The translations under genes and the position numbers were made by a program. Below are positions 50,601 to 59,559 of a stretch of DNA of 64,000 bases, in pieces. The notes under the pieces were generated by a model. That model saw nothing but the letters and a program-made list of their open reading frames with translations, ran no database searches and had not been told where the DNA came from. Each line of letters starts with the position of its first letter. Position 1 is the first letter of the stretch. The stretch is from Tethya wilhelma (Eukaryota; Porifera; Demospongiae; Tethyida; Tethyidae): positions 4,704,211 to 4,768,210 of the forward strand of contig CAXIPT010000004.1 of assembly GCA_964030475.1 (NCBI GenBank), written 5' to 3'.

Positions 50601-51738
50601 CTTTCAGCACATCAACTTGTTCAGCCTGTCTTTGTAAATTGTCAATTATTTGTTTGTCTTCTTTGAGCTGACCTTTTTGCTGTTTGATTAAATTGTCTCT
50701 CCTTTTCACCCGTTTTTGACCGTTTCTATGAGCAGCATACAATTTCTTCTTAGACTCCTTGATGAACGCTTTCAATTCATTACATGAGGTACATGAACCG
50801 TACTCATCAGATGATGAAGTTGTGATTACCTTGCTATGTGAAACAAACACTCGTGGCAAAGTATAAGGGTGATTCAAAAATTTATCAATAGCATTAAACT
50901 TGTCACCAGAAGATGGCATTTTCTTCAAAGTGCTCAATCTAGCAGAGAGACGAACAACACTCTGACGAATTGACTTTACCGTTGGAAATCCATCTTTCTC
51001 ACATTCATCTGAGAGTAAACTCAACATCCATCGCCACAGGATGTAGAATGTACATGAAGAATTTCTATTCATAAAATTGTACAACTCTAAAATCAATTGA
51101 TTCGTCACTTTCGGCGTAGGTATATGAAGAGCTTCAATGTCGTTACAGTCGGAGTCATCAACAACCGCTAGCAAATGTTGCGATGTGAGTCCCAAACTAG
51201 ACAGTGATGGGTAGCGATCTTTAAACTCTGTAAGATCTGACATAATACCTATTACACAAAAGAGAACGCACTTCAATAGCTTTGCTATGCATTGGGCCAT
51301 CAAACATACAACAAATACCAGGCTATAGTAGCCTACAAGAGCCCAAAGGGTCATCAGCCATTCATACCTATACATAAACCAGTAGATTATAGTCACAGCC
51401 ATGCATCAAAGCAACACAAGAAGGGTTCAAAAACGCCTACGCACTTCTGGGAATATGTCTAACAGGTTAGTAAGTGTTTCCCCACCAAAGCCTTTAAAAG
51501 GTGTAAATCACACATAAAGTTTAGGCTAAAAGTGGGCCCAAAGGCTACGCACTAGGGGGATAAATCATAGAAATAGCTGAAAACAGTGTGCACCACATTA
51601 ATCAGCGCCCAAACAAACCCCAGAACACTTACCAGCGAGGCTGAGTTTCTTCACACCTTGCAAACAGTCTGTGCCACGTGGTTATTCTAATTACACAGAG
51701 AAATATTTTATAAATTTTATTGAACTTCCGGTATCGCT
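47646..51738 (-). mobile_element. Element H1, 4.1-kb transposon with one long gene
   Basis: Left end CAGCGATACCGGAAG (47646-47660); right end CTTCCGGTATCGCT(A) is its complement. ACTAAATG lies directly outside at 47638-47645 and 51739-51746, a 7-8-bp target duplication. The undisturbed site is seen in C copy 1 (CTCACTAAATAATTTTAGTC), which proves the insertion. CAG-type ends and a duplication of 8 bp fit hAT best, but P, Zisupton-like and other superfamilies also duplicate about 8 bp. It encodes a single 1009-residue protein. 47661-48213 and 51403-51738 are noncoding flanks; the left one has CACAGCATAAAACTGGCAAA-type short repeats at 48030-48190. Confidence 0.9.
48214..51243 (-). CDS. H1 transposase-like protein, 1009 aa, intact frame
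   Basis: Minus-strand ATG at 51243 (MSDLTEFKDRYPSLSSLGLT); the frame is open 53 codons further upstream, but that part is hydrophobic and follows an acceptor-like TGTAATAG, so I prefer the inner ATG. Layout: N-terminal 1-150; CTSC at 151-154; coiled coil about 157-295; candidate RNase-H-like core with LQTDGTTKHG (D371), NTMSDRHSAEK (D444), NNFFCGLHYLVGLA (C490, H493) and GNRFNIVFYDA (R572, D579); AGCKALGIIDKLVTGPFWR (620-638); a hAT-like tail VAPERDFARLDRL (751-763); second coiled coil about 795-895; and a Tudor-like module 951-1009 (YRRVKHLFNVDGVDTWYTGT ... KSGDLEIV). No breaks. Presumed to act in the nucleus on the ends of H1. Superfamily unresolved. Confidence 0.85.
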   Translation of the reverse strand: MSDLTEFKDRYPSLSSLGLTSQHLLAVVDDSDCNDIEALHIPTPKVTNQLILELYNFMNRNSSCTFYILWRWMLSLLSDECEKDGFPTVKSIRQSVVRLSARLSTLKKMPSSGDKFNAIDKFLNHPYTLPRVFVSHSKVITTSSSDEYGSCTSCNELKAFIKESKKKLYAAHRNGQKRVKRRDNLIKQQKGQLKEDKQIIDNLQRQAEQVDVLKAKVDRLRHRASYWRSKYDEIHGSSNDEVAKVELDCHQQQEKLREEIRQLEYDNVELRDEVKHILSENNEKITTFQGGKYTDDIRACCYELLSLNVSVNNVKAVIESVLTNIAHKEVERLPKRTAMCEMMIECITLAQAQLGERLSQDDGQYNTLQTDGTTKHGEHFSTFDVATASETYSLGLRHVFSGSAQSTLDTLIEILDDLDVVRKEMGESSVSAIIVSKMKNTMSDRHSAEKLFSTILSDYRASILPDVVKGWEEMTDSEREHITRMNNFFCGLHYLVGLAESAEETLKLWEETHSEDDVQSRKCSGTQTLIRTACKAFHHRGSEQAGCSTHFRTYLRQKGILKIPLASFVGNRFNIVFYDAAGVFYLKSHMLDYLMNYHGTSLNRLLQAVLQDLKSPLYIAGCKALGIIDKLVTGPFWRFLQTSTVSILQMSTTYTKMRDLFEKWSGDAQVVLDNETLLFPDHTSFQDEVMDLLYKETESDHLVLELLQLLFKSFVLTSERLLIDHLPGGEHHSVTDSEIISETSSVPKTNVAPERDFARLDRLMTQKPNASFIALEATILFSQNKTSNWLKEKSEEERERLLQAARKLSKVHRKNFKERSDEIKAKRLELLLQKERELSTKRKKELKEKEDLTLKVQTLGLWTTAAEIEHHLNQLKTKKSKIEALKVQINFRRKVLNQLNSKHLFQFSHNHRALTVEQLQSNLVELLLPVESSDRVPSDQEIERDPELLLYRRVKHLFNVDGVDTWYTGTVISYDNTTKDFRVAYDNEDEVFSFPLIEDLKSGDLEIVS

Positions 51739-52041
51739 ACTAAATGGTTTTTAGTCCTCACGTGGCTGGCTGTGGTAATATTCAGCATGTACTGTACATG
51801 ATCTAATTATGATACGGAGAGTATACGGACCGCCCATAGTTTACCTAGTAACAACTTTACAACTGTTTTTCTAGGAAGCCACGAGTGGAGGCAGGGCTGC
51901 TTGCAAGAGCTATATCTGGAAAACTACTATAGCTATGCTTACCAAATTTTGATATGCGCTTCCCAGGAAGGCCTAGATATACGTGGAATAGCTAACTCAA
52001 AATTCGCAGATTTTCCTAACCGGCAGGTTTTCCCTTGACAG

Positions 52042-52339
52042 TAGCGACTTCGGACTAAACCTAAAAGCTCAAGATAGGGAACAATTTGGGTATCTCCAAA
52101 ATTCTACATTCTTTTAGCACCAAAATGATATAAATATCTCAAGCATGCGACTTCTAGTTCAAGAGTTATTGCAGTTAACAGTTGGGATAGTCAAAAAAAT
52201 GTTGTACGTATAATTTCAATAGAAAAAATGGCACCATGACAGCACAGCACGAAATGACAGTATAATGAGCATTACATTACAAGAAAGTATATATATATAA
52301 TCATAAAACACAAATGCACAAAAAAATAAATTAATTGCG
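52042..52339. other. Unassigned AT-rich spacer
   Basis: Between repeat C and element H2; no gene or repeat recognised. Confidence 0.4.
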
Positions 52340-52355
52340 ACTGTGACCACACCCA

Positions 52356-52382
52356 CTTCCGGTAAAAACGGAAGTAGTCACT
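52356..52382. promoter_or_regulatory. ACTTCCGG palindrome at the end of H2
   Basis: ACTTCCGGTAAAAACGGAAGT forms a 7-bp stem hairpin four bases beyond the H2 stop. It contains the ACCGGAAG core of the H1 ends and could be a subterminal transposase-binding site. Confidence 0.45.
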
Positions 52383-54789
52383 AAACAAATTCCAAGTCAC
52401 CTTTTTCAATGTCTAGAAGTAGATTTAATGATAGCACTTGATCTTCTCCATCGTATTGAACATTATACCAGTCTTTTGTACCTGAAACTAGCTCAAGAAT
52501 TGTTCCGAAATACCACTGTTCTGTGCCATCCACATTCCACCGGTGCTTGATTCTTCTTCCTGCTAGATCTTCCTCACTACTATTTGATGAGCTTGATGAA
52601 GACTGCAAGAACAACTGACACAGATTGAGTGCTACTTCATCAACAGAAAGCTTTCTTTTGTTCTTTGAGAGGCAAAAAATACCTTTATCTGTGTGGCATT
52701 GTTCCAAAACTTTTTGCCGAAAGTCTAACTGGGTCTTCAGGGCCTGCAATTTGTTAGTCTTAGTTTTCAGCTTTGCAAGTCCATCCTTAACCTGTTGCTC
52801 ATTTTGCCATAGACCATAAACCATAATTGCTTGTGTTAGATTCTCTTTCTCTCTTAGCTTTTTTTCTTGAAGATGAAGAAGAGCAACTTGCTTAGCTTGT
52901 AGATTTTTAATGCGATGTTCAAGAAGCTGTTTCTTTCTTTCTCGAAACTTTTGTTTGAGGTCAGATGCACAACTTCTAGCTTTGCTCAACAACTCGCAAC
53001 GTTCAGTGGGAGTTTTTTCATTAAGCCACTTAGCAGTCTTGTTATTGCCAAACAAAATCATAGCTTCAAGTGACAAAACAGATGCGTTTGGTTTTTCTCT
53101 CAAAAGACGGTCAAGCTGAGCGAAATCTCGTTCACTAACTGTATTCGTCGTAGGAACAGATTTTGTTTGTTCAACAAGAGTTTCATTTATGGCATCATAC
53201 TCTCCACCAGGCAGATGGTCAGCAACTAGACGGGTTAGCAAAGATGAGAATGCACTAAAAAGGACACACAAAATTTCTTCTACAACATCATCATATAGTC
53301 ACTGGTCGTAAACAAACTAGCATGAATCCCATCAACAGTTGGAGGGAAATCATCAAATACAACTGCATCACCAGACATTACTGAAGAGACATCAAGCGAC
53401 CACTCATTTAAACAGGAAAGCAAAGTTTGAAATCGTTGATTCATGTCAAGAATGGTAATATCCTTACTTTCCAAGACTCTCCATAGTGGTCCGGTAATCA
53501 ATTTATTTATGATTCCAAGTGCTTTGCAACCAGCTAGGTGCTCAGGAACTGACAAATCTGCTGAAACAGCCTTAAGTAGCTGATTAGGGGTTTGCCAAAC
53601 TTCCTTGAAGAATCTCTCAACTAATGGAGCTATAAAGAAAAGAGCACCTGCATCATAAAAAACAATATTGAACCGATTTCCTCGGAATGCAGCTAAAGGA
53701 TTACTTGGAATACCATTCTGTTTTAAGAATACAGTGAACGGCAGATATACACCACTTTGCTCAGATCCATGTCTACTTAGAGCTTTGCATGCTGTTCGTA
53801 TTAATCGGATGATACCAGGTTCTGTTTTACGCACCAACACACTGTGGCTGACTGGAGGTGCCTCAAAGTGAGAACTTTCCCACTGTAATAGTGTGGATGA
53901 AGCACAATCCGCCATACCAACAACTACATGCATCCCACAAAAAAAGTTATTTAAGGATGACAGATGTAATCGCTCTTCTTCTGAAAGACTATCCCAATTG
54001 GAAACAACTACTGGAAGAATTTCACAACGATAATCTTCCAACAAATTATTAAACTTTTTTTCAACAATGTGCCGATCTGACATTGTATTCTTAATGCATG
54101 CTAATATTTTATTTCCTGTGCCTTCACCTGTAACAAGCTCGATATCTGAGAGTATTGTTTTCAGTGATGATAGGGTAACATCAGCTGATCCAGATAACAT
54201 TTCAGACAACCCTAAGGAATAGGCATTATCTGGAGTAGAAACTTGAAAACCACCATAGTGTTGACCAAATTTAGATGTTCCATCACTGTGTAGGGTCAAA
54301 TTTTCAGATGACGTCAGCTGTTCTGCCAACTGTTGGCATGCTAGGCCTTTCATTTCTGCCATTAGTTCAACCAAAGTAGCTTGCTTTGGCAAACAGTCAA
54401 CTTCTAACCTAGCTATGTGGTGTAAAACAGATCGAATTACTGGTTCAACACTTTTCATGCTAACATTGAAACTCAAGAGCTCCATGCAGCATTGACGTAC
54501 ACCATCATGATATAACTGTTTGTGCTTTTTGGTTTCTACTTTGTCGGCTTCCAATTCAGTCACACGTTCAGATACCTCTTCATATCGAACCCGAGTTAAG
54601 TCCAACTCACAACGCAGGCTCTGTATTTCTGCTTCAAGGGTGCTAATGTGTGCTAAAAAATGATCTTCAATCTCTTGTAGGCGTGTTTCTAGATCTAAAT
54701 TTTCAGCACTAACCATCTTCTCTTTTTTGTTTAGTCGGCTAAGTGCCACACGGTTCTTTTCACCAACCCTTTGCGCAACTTCCAAACGA
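52381..54789 (-). pseudogene. H2 transposase-like protein, frameshift and missing N-terminus
   Basis: Minus strand from the N run: a coiled coil (RLNKKEKMVSAENLDLETRL and on), then LTLHSDGTSKFGQHYGGFQV (D as in H1 D371), KNTMSDRHIVEKKFNNLLED, LNNFFCGMHVVVGMADCASS, RHGSEQSGVYLPF, FRGNRFNIVFYDAGALFF, AGCKALGIINKLITGPLWR, and FPPTVDGIHASLFTTSD. A one-base shift near 53285 ends this frame; it resumes at 53271 (LCVLFSAFSSLLTRLVADHL, PGGEYD, SERDFAQLDRLLREKPNA, EAMILFGNNKTAKWL), a second coiled coil, and the Tudor-like end (RRIKHRWNVDGTEQWYFGTI ... EKGDLEFV). About 780 residues visible. N-terminus lost in the gap. Confidence 0.85.
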
Positions 54790-54841
54790 NNNNNNNNNNN
54801 NNNNNNNNNNNNNNNNNNNNNNNNNNNNNNNNNNNNNNNNN

Positions 54842-54885
<44 letters not shown>
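54842..54885. repeat. (GA)n microsatellite next to gap
   Basis: About 22 GA units directly after the N run; it interrupts the H2 coding sequence, so it lies in an intron or in an unresolved join. Confidence 0.9.
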
Positions 54886-54887
<2 letters not shown>

Positions 54888-54984
54888 CATGTACAATAAT
54901 GACCCTTTACCACACACTCTGGCTAACAGTCAAAATTCAAGTTAACTGGTAAAAGGTCAACAACAACAAAAGTAAAGTAGAAAA

Positions 54985-55185
54985 TACCGTATAGCACAAA
55001 AAGGAATAAAATTTGGCGGATTTTCAAAAATTTCATGATTGGTGGATTTTATTTTGGCGTTTGCACACGCAGCAATACACGTATTCCATATGTGCGTGCA
55101 TGCGCAAAAATGACGGTTTGGCGGATTTAATATTGACAGTCCTTACCAAAACAGCCAATGCGCCAAATTTTTGTGTTATACGGTA
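54985..55185. mobile_element. 201-bp MITE, TA-type ends
   Basis: TACCGTATAGCACAAAAAGG at the left and TTTTTGTGTTATACGGTA at the right are inverted repeats that include TA at each outer edge, as in Tc1/mariner-mobilised MITEs. The interior repeats TTTGGCGGATTT. No coding. Confidence 0.85.
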
Positions 55186-55386
55186 TTAAGTCACAATGTC
55201 ATGCTTCACTGCACACACTGTGGCAGCTCAAAGACCAAGTGTAAGGTTGTACTGGTACTGAGAAAAGGTAGGAAAGGTAGGTAAAAAAGGTAGGAAATCT
55301 AACCCTTTATCATTTGCAAGTTATAAATCTAGTCATCTCTCCCTTGCTACGTACCTTTGTGTCTGATCCTCCTTCGTCTGTTCAAG
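55186..55386. other. Unassigned spacer
   Basis: A short frame with CTHCGSSKTKC and a donor (AAAG|GTAGGA) at about 55200-55268 is noted but unsupported. GGTAGGAAAGGTAGG repeats at 55267-55300. Confidence 0.3.
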
Positions 55387-55387
55387 N

Positions 55388-55525
55388 GAAGCCTTTTAGT
55401 GCTAAGCGCTCAGTTTTTGCAGAGTTATTCGCGTGAATATTTGTATTGCGCTAATGGGCCATCCGTGCCATTCCTGTGTACCCAGTACTACCGTACTGGG
55501 AACAGTACTACCTTACTGGGAATAC
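55388..55525 (+). repeat. Repeat family B copy 6 (hairpin end only)
   Basis: After the N at 55387: GAAGCCTTTTAGTGCTAAGC to the hairpin ACCCAGTACTACCGTACTGG, then a second partial hairpin AACAGTACTACCTTACTGGG. Confidence 0.85.
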
Positions 55526-55537
55526 AGCTACTAATGT

Positions 55538-55666
55538 ATTGATCCCAACGTTGTTTTTGCCTCCAATAAAGGAGAGTTAATTGCCTACAAAGAAGATAGA
55601 TGTTTCAGTGTGGCCAGCTATTTAGCTACTTGTGGCCTCTTAACTACTCAGCAGACTCTGAGTCAG
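55538..55666 (+). CDS. Orphan exon next to family B
   Basis: An open, protein-like frame DPNVVFASNKGELIAYKEDR then CFSVASYLATCGLLTTQQTL and SQ, ending at donor CAG|GTAGCC (55667). Its 5' boundary is unclear: a TAA lies just upstream and family B ends 12 bp before, so the original upstream intron or exon part may have been displaced by the repeat. Family not recognised. Confidence 0.35.
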
Positions 55667-55804
55667 GTAGCCTCTAACACAGCACTAGCTATAGTTAAGT
55701 ATGTCAAGCTTGTGCATGTACCATTGGTGCCTTCTTTATAAGATTGTGCTTTATTTGCATGCTATACTTGATTAGGGATATTAATGTCAAGTAGTTTGCA
55801 ACAA

Positions 55805-56695
55805 TATGTGAGGCTCCAAGCGAAAACCGGACGTTTGGGAATTTCTGCAAATTTTGAGTTAGCTATTCCATGTGTATCTAGGCCTTTCTAGGAAGCGCAT
55901 ATCAAAATTTGGTGTGCATAGCTGTTGTAGTTTTCCAGATATTGCTCTTGCAAGCAGCCCTGCCTCCACTCATGGCTTCCTGGTAAAACAGTTGTAAACC
56001 TGTTGCTATGTAAACTATGGGCGGTCCGTATACTCTCCGTATCTTAATTAGATCATGTACAGTACATGCTGAATATTACCACAGCCAGCTACGTGGGGAC
56101 GAGTAGCTAGGAAAGAAGACCCAGGAGACGGCTACTGGACTCAAGGAGGTGAGCGCTTGCTAGGAGAGAGATAGATTCTAGGTATAGTAAGTTCCAGGAA
56201 CTAAAATAAGCCTCAAAATAACCTGTATGCGATCGCCGTACAGGGAGAGGCAATACTTACGAGTAGAAAGCTACTGTATGTAAGCGCTTGGATTAGACAA
56301 GCACGTATAAAGCTTTAGCTTACCTTTCTTCCCATGTGCTGTAGAAAAATTCTGAGATCAGTCAGCTTATAGAGCACTGAGAACATCGAATAAACAATTC
56401 ATATTTGTGGCAGCTGCCTAGCTCATTAATATTCACTACGGTCTGTTGCACAGCATTGCAACAGTTCTCCGTGTTAGCAATTAAATAAAATAAACATGGC
56501 TAACAATACGGTCTATATCTCTGCAACAGAAGCAGCTCCACCCCTCAAATTTTGCGTGGAGCATGCTGAGATGTAGCGCAATGCACTCGTGCAGTAAAAA
56601 AATTTCGCGCAAAAACGTGAAATAAAGTAAAACCGCATTTTACTCTAAAAACAATAATTTCCCAAACATCCGGTTTTCCCTTGGAGCCTTACATA
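55805..56695. mobile_element. Repeat C copy 3 (reverse)
   Basis: TATGTGAGGCTCCAAGCGAA to GGTTTTCCCTTGGAGCCTTACATA, 891 bp, complete and inverted relative to copy 1. Confidence 0.9.
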
Positions 56696-57459
56696 TGATT
56701 CAAATGTCAAAGACTCTGGACTCACTGTGTACTTAAGGCCTGGGTCAGCTGCTGAGCATATTTTAATGTAATGCCTCCACAATTGCTATATACCAACATT
56801 TAAGCTGTTTAGTTATTGTATTGTTTAACAAATGACAAACTGGTGATGAATTAACTTTGCTTGCATCATGTTTAATCATTTGATTATTAATGATAAAGAA
56901 TGTGATATTAAGGTATAATAATAATCACGGTCCACCGAATGCTAATTAAGCCTCAGTGTGTGCGTTTAGCATGTGCAAAGGATTACAAGCTAACAGCTGT
57001 TAGCAGCTAGGATAATGATTGCATACCTAACAACTTTGAAAGCTATATTGTGTCATGCACACATTAGTATACATAGGGGCATAGATATTACATAACATGT
57101 GAGATCTGCGGCAGTATATACTTCATAATGCCTAGCCTTAATCAAGCTCATACTAATGTGTTTGGCAATTAGAGTCAGGCATCAATAGTCAGACACAACA
57201 TATAATCAGACACTTCTCAGAAAGAAACAGAAGAGACTTACTAACTATTATGTGTTACAGCTACACTTACTTATTTGTAAAAAAAACTGAGCAGCTGCCT
57301 CACAATTTTTGTGGAGTTGTGTGCGAAAATACGCAATTGTCTGAAAAAAGCGATAATCAGACAAAAAAAATCATAAAATCAGACAGCTGATGGTAGAGGA
57401 ATAGAGCAACTTCATCTTTCTATATTTGTGGATCAGGTTGGGTAAACACCCAACTAGAT
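56696..57459. other. Unassigned AT-rich spacer
   Basis: No gene supported. ATAATCAGACA-like phrases recur at about 57200, 57355, 57383 and again at 58158. Confidence 0.4.
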
Positions 57460-58053
57460 TAGACCCCGCCTTTTCCGCGCAGCAAAAAATGGGGGTCTAC
57501 ACACTTTCAGTGAAAATTTGGAATGTAATTATTCGTAAATGATTCACGAGCAGCCTGACCTCAAATATTTATTACGGATCTTACAGCATTTTTGTGAGCA
57601 AGTTTAAACACAGTTAAATCTCTTTTTTATGTCCAAGCAGGAGACTTTATAGTGAACATAATGCCTTGAGAAAAAAGTATCCAGTAAGTAATCTTCGCCA
57701 AAGAGATCAACGCTAACCCTACCTATTGCAATTTCCGTAGCTCATGCCTTTGTAACAACGAAATTCTTATCTGCTCCATTCAGAAATGAAAGCGCTAGCT
57801 TCAGCGATGTCAATGGCACGTTGTTTGAGTTTCAACAGGTTTTAAAGCTTTTATACACTGACTCAAAAATTCTGCAGACTGGTCAGTTTAAAAGTATACA
57901 TTTTTCGCTACTTCCACAATCAACATTCTGTCATGTTACATTATAGTCACATGACTTCATACAAGTAATCTGATTGATTTTGAGCAGAGAACACAAATGT
58001 GTGCCAGTTTTTCTAGACCCCCATTTTTCGCTGGGCGGAAAAGGCAGGGTCTA
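57460..58053. mobile_element. 594-bp MITE with 40-bp inverted ends
   Basis: TAGACCCCGCCTTTTCCGCG through AAAAAATGGGGGTCTA at the left; TAGACCCCCATTTTTCGCTG through AAAAGGCAGGGTCTA at the right. Each end is itself almost palindromic. Outside, ACACCCAACTA occurs at 57446-57456 and 58067-58077 as a direct repeat. No coding. Confidence 0.85.
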
Positions 58054-58343
58054 GGACTAGACTAACACCCAACTACTTGCAGCTCAAATAATGACTCCTA
58101 CCCTCAACGCTAACTTGCACACTACGCAGTTACTTTTCAAGACGTTAAACAACCTATAATCAGACGAATTGACGACCATTACAAAAATTAACCTAGATAC
58201 TTAGCTAGCTAGGTTCAAAATGTTTACTGATCACTATACAAAATCAAGAACTAGAACTAATCTTCCATACATCAGGGCTAGTGTACATACAGGAGTCATG
58301 AAACTATTCATGGTAAGCATCACAAAACACCATATTTCCATAT
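58054..58343. other. Spacer, likely 3' flank of the Ulp1-like gene
   Basis: AT-rich, no frame; downstream of the stop at 58344 on the minus strand. Confidence 0.4.
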
Positions 58344-58950
58344 TCAGGCTGTCTGCATTTCTTTGATTTTGCCTTCTTGTAGGCAAGAGGCTAAGTGATT
58401 CCTCATCTTTCTCTCATCAAATAGTAGATATTCAGGCTCAAAACCACGACAAATTGATACTGCAAACACAACAGCATAAACACCACAATCTCTTAAGTTT
58501 GTCTGTTTCTGTACAAAATTTTGCATAACTGCATTACCCGAAATTTACACATGCAGTACAACATGATATTTATGATGCTCACCTTGTTGTTTGCATATTC
58601 CAATGTAATCTCTTCACCATCATATATTAAAAATGTTGCAATTTGTCTCTTTGCATTTATGTCTGAAACACCACCTTCAAGACTGTCATAAACACGAACA
58701 TGCCCGTAGGACAATCCAATTGTGGATACTGTAATACAATGATTTCCTTGTACGTGTAGAATTTGAACAAATTCGTTAGTTTCAACATCAAAACAACAAT
58801 TTTAGCCTTTCAGTGTATTTTTGAGCCCACCAACAGGAAGAAAATTTCTATCATTCTTTATGAGTCCTTGTGCAGCATTAATGATAACATCATCCAACCA
58901 CTGCCTGTTTCGAACCAAGTGTGAGCAGCTGACACAAGTGGTGTGCAGGT
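58344..58950 (-). pseudogene. Ulp1-like cysteine protease, one nonsense codon
   Basis: Minus strand, two exons. The upstream exon (about 58940-58580) has QWLDDVIINAAQGLIKNDRN, FLPVGGLKN, a TAA near 58803, then NCCFDVETNEFVQILHVQG, GNHCITVS (catalytic His), GHVRVYDSL (catalytic Asp) and RQIATFLIYDGEEI to donor AAG|GTGAGC. The last exon (about 58510-58344) has QKQTNLRDCGVYAVVFAVSI with the oxyanion Gln and catalytic Cys, then MRNHLASCLQEGKI. The H-D-Q-C set of the Ulp1/SENP (C48) fold is complete. Such proteases cleave SUMO or ubiquitin-like tags, and C48 domains are also known as passengers of several DNA transposons. Confidence 0.75.
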
Positions 58951-58954
58951 AGAA

Positions 58955-59094
58955 AATACAGAGACTTGATCATGAATATTTTTGGTTGTTGCATCATCAC
59001 CAAAAAACACACCAGCAGGCTTCTTTCTTCTTCTGCCTTTACCAATCCGAGGTGGAGTCTTGTACGTGGTCAAGAGATAGATCATCTACAATGG

Positions 59095-59141
<47 letters not shown>

Positions 59142-59300
59142 TGGTCTTGGTTATGAGATTAATTCAAACATACCAACAGTCTTCTTTCTCCCTCTGCCTC
59201 TACCAGTCTGAGGCGAAGACGTGTTGCATCATCACTAAACGACACACAAACAGTCTTCTTTCTTCCTCTGCCTCTACCAGTAAGATTCACAGTTAGGGTG
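58955..59300 (-). pseudogene. AT-hook-like repeats between pogo relic and Ulp1
   Basis: Minus strand: TGRGRGRKKTVCVSFSDDAT (about 59283-59224), a second copy RLVEAEGERRLL/TGRGRGRKKTVGMF-like near 59213-59170, and a third GKGRRRKKPAGVFFGDDATT near 59055. The GRGRGRKK core is AT-hook-like (minor-groove binding). Tandem exons in alternating frames; one (CA)n tract separates them (59098-59137). They link the pogo C-terminus to the protease. Whether all belong to one transcript is inferred. Confidence 0.45.
59098..59137. repeat. (CA)n microsatellite
   Basis: About 19 CA units. Confidence 0.95.
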
Positions 59301-59559
59301 GTACTTTGCCACTCTATAACCAAATATTTTTTTAAAAAAACTAAAAACCAACGTAGATCAATTTTTAGGATGTATTTATTTATACCTGGAGTATAATATG
59401 TATGAATGATTCCGGTCATCAAAAAACCCATCAGAAGTGAAATCATAGTCCCTAACAGTTGGCTTGTCTGCATGACAAGAATTCACTATGTATACACTTG
59501 TAATAACCACAAACAAAAATGGTATGATAGGAACCCCATTTTTTAAAAACTTACCTTGT

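Larger units (their letters stand above)
47041..52041. mobile_element. Repeat C copy 2, split by element H1
   Basis: Inverted ends CTGTCAAGGGAAAACCTGCC (47041) and the exact complement ending at 52041. 47041-47645 matches the first half of C copy 1, and 51739-52041 matches the second half; H1 sits between. The ends differ from copies 1 and 3 (CTGTCAAGGG in place of GAGGCTCCAAGGG), so it is a different subfamily. Confidence 0.9.
52340..54789 (-). mobile_element. Element H2, partial relative of H1
   Basis: Carries a gene homologous to H1's across its whole visible length. Left limit near 52335-52380, where GCGACTGTGACCACACCCAC and the short palindrome ACTTCCGGTAAAAACGGAAGT follow the stop codon; ACCGGAAG is shared with the H1 inverted end. 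The right end lies beyond the N run at 54790-54841 and was not found. Confidence 0.7.

Noticed and set aside
51244..51402. 53-residue N-terminal extension of the H1 protein
   Set aside because: Hydrophobic, unlike the rest, and ends at an acceptor-like TGTAATAG followed by the better ATG at 51243; probably untranslated or intron.
52356..52382. Rho-independent bacterial-type terminator (stem plus A/T run)
   Set aside because: Eukaryotic context; it is better explained as part of the H-element end.
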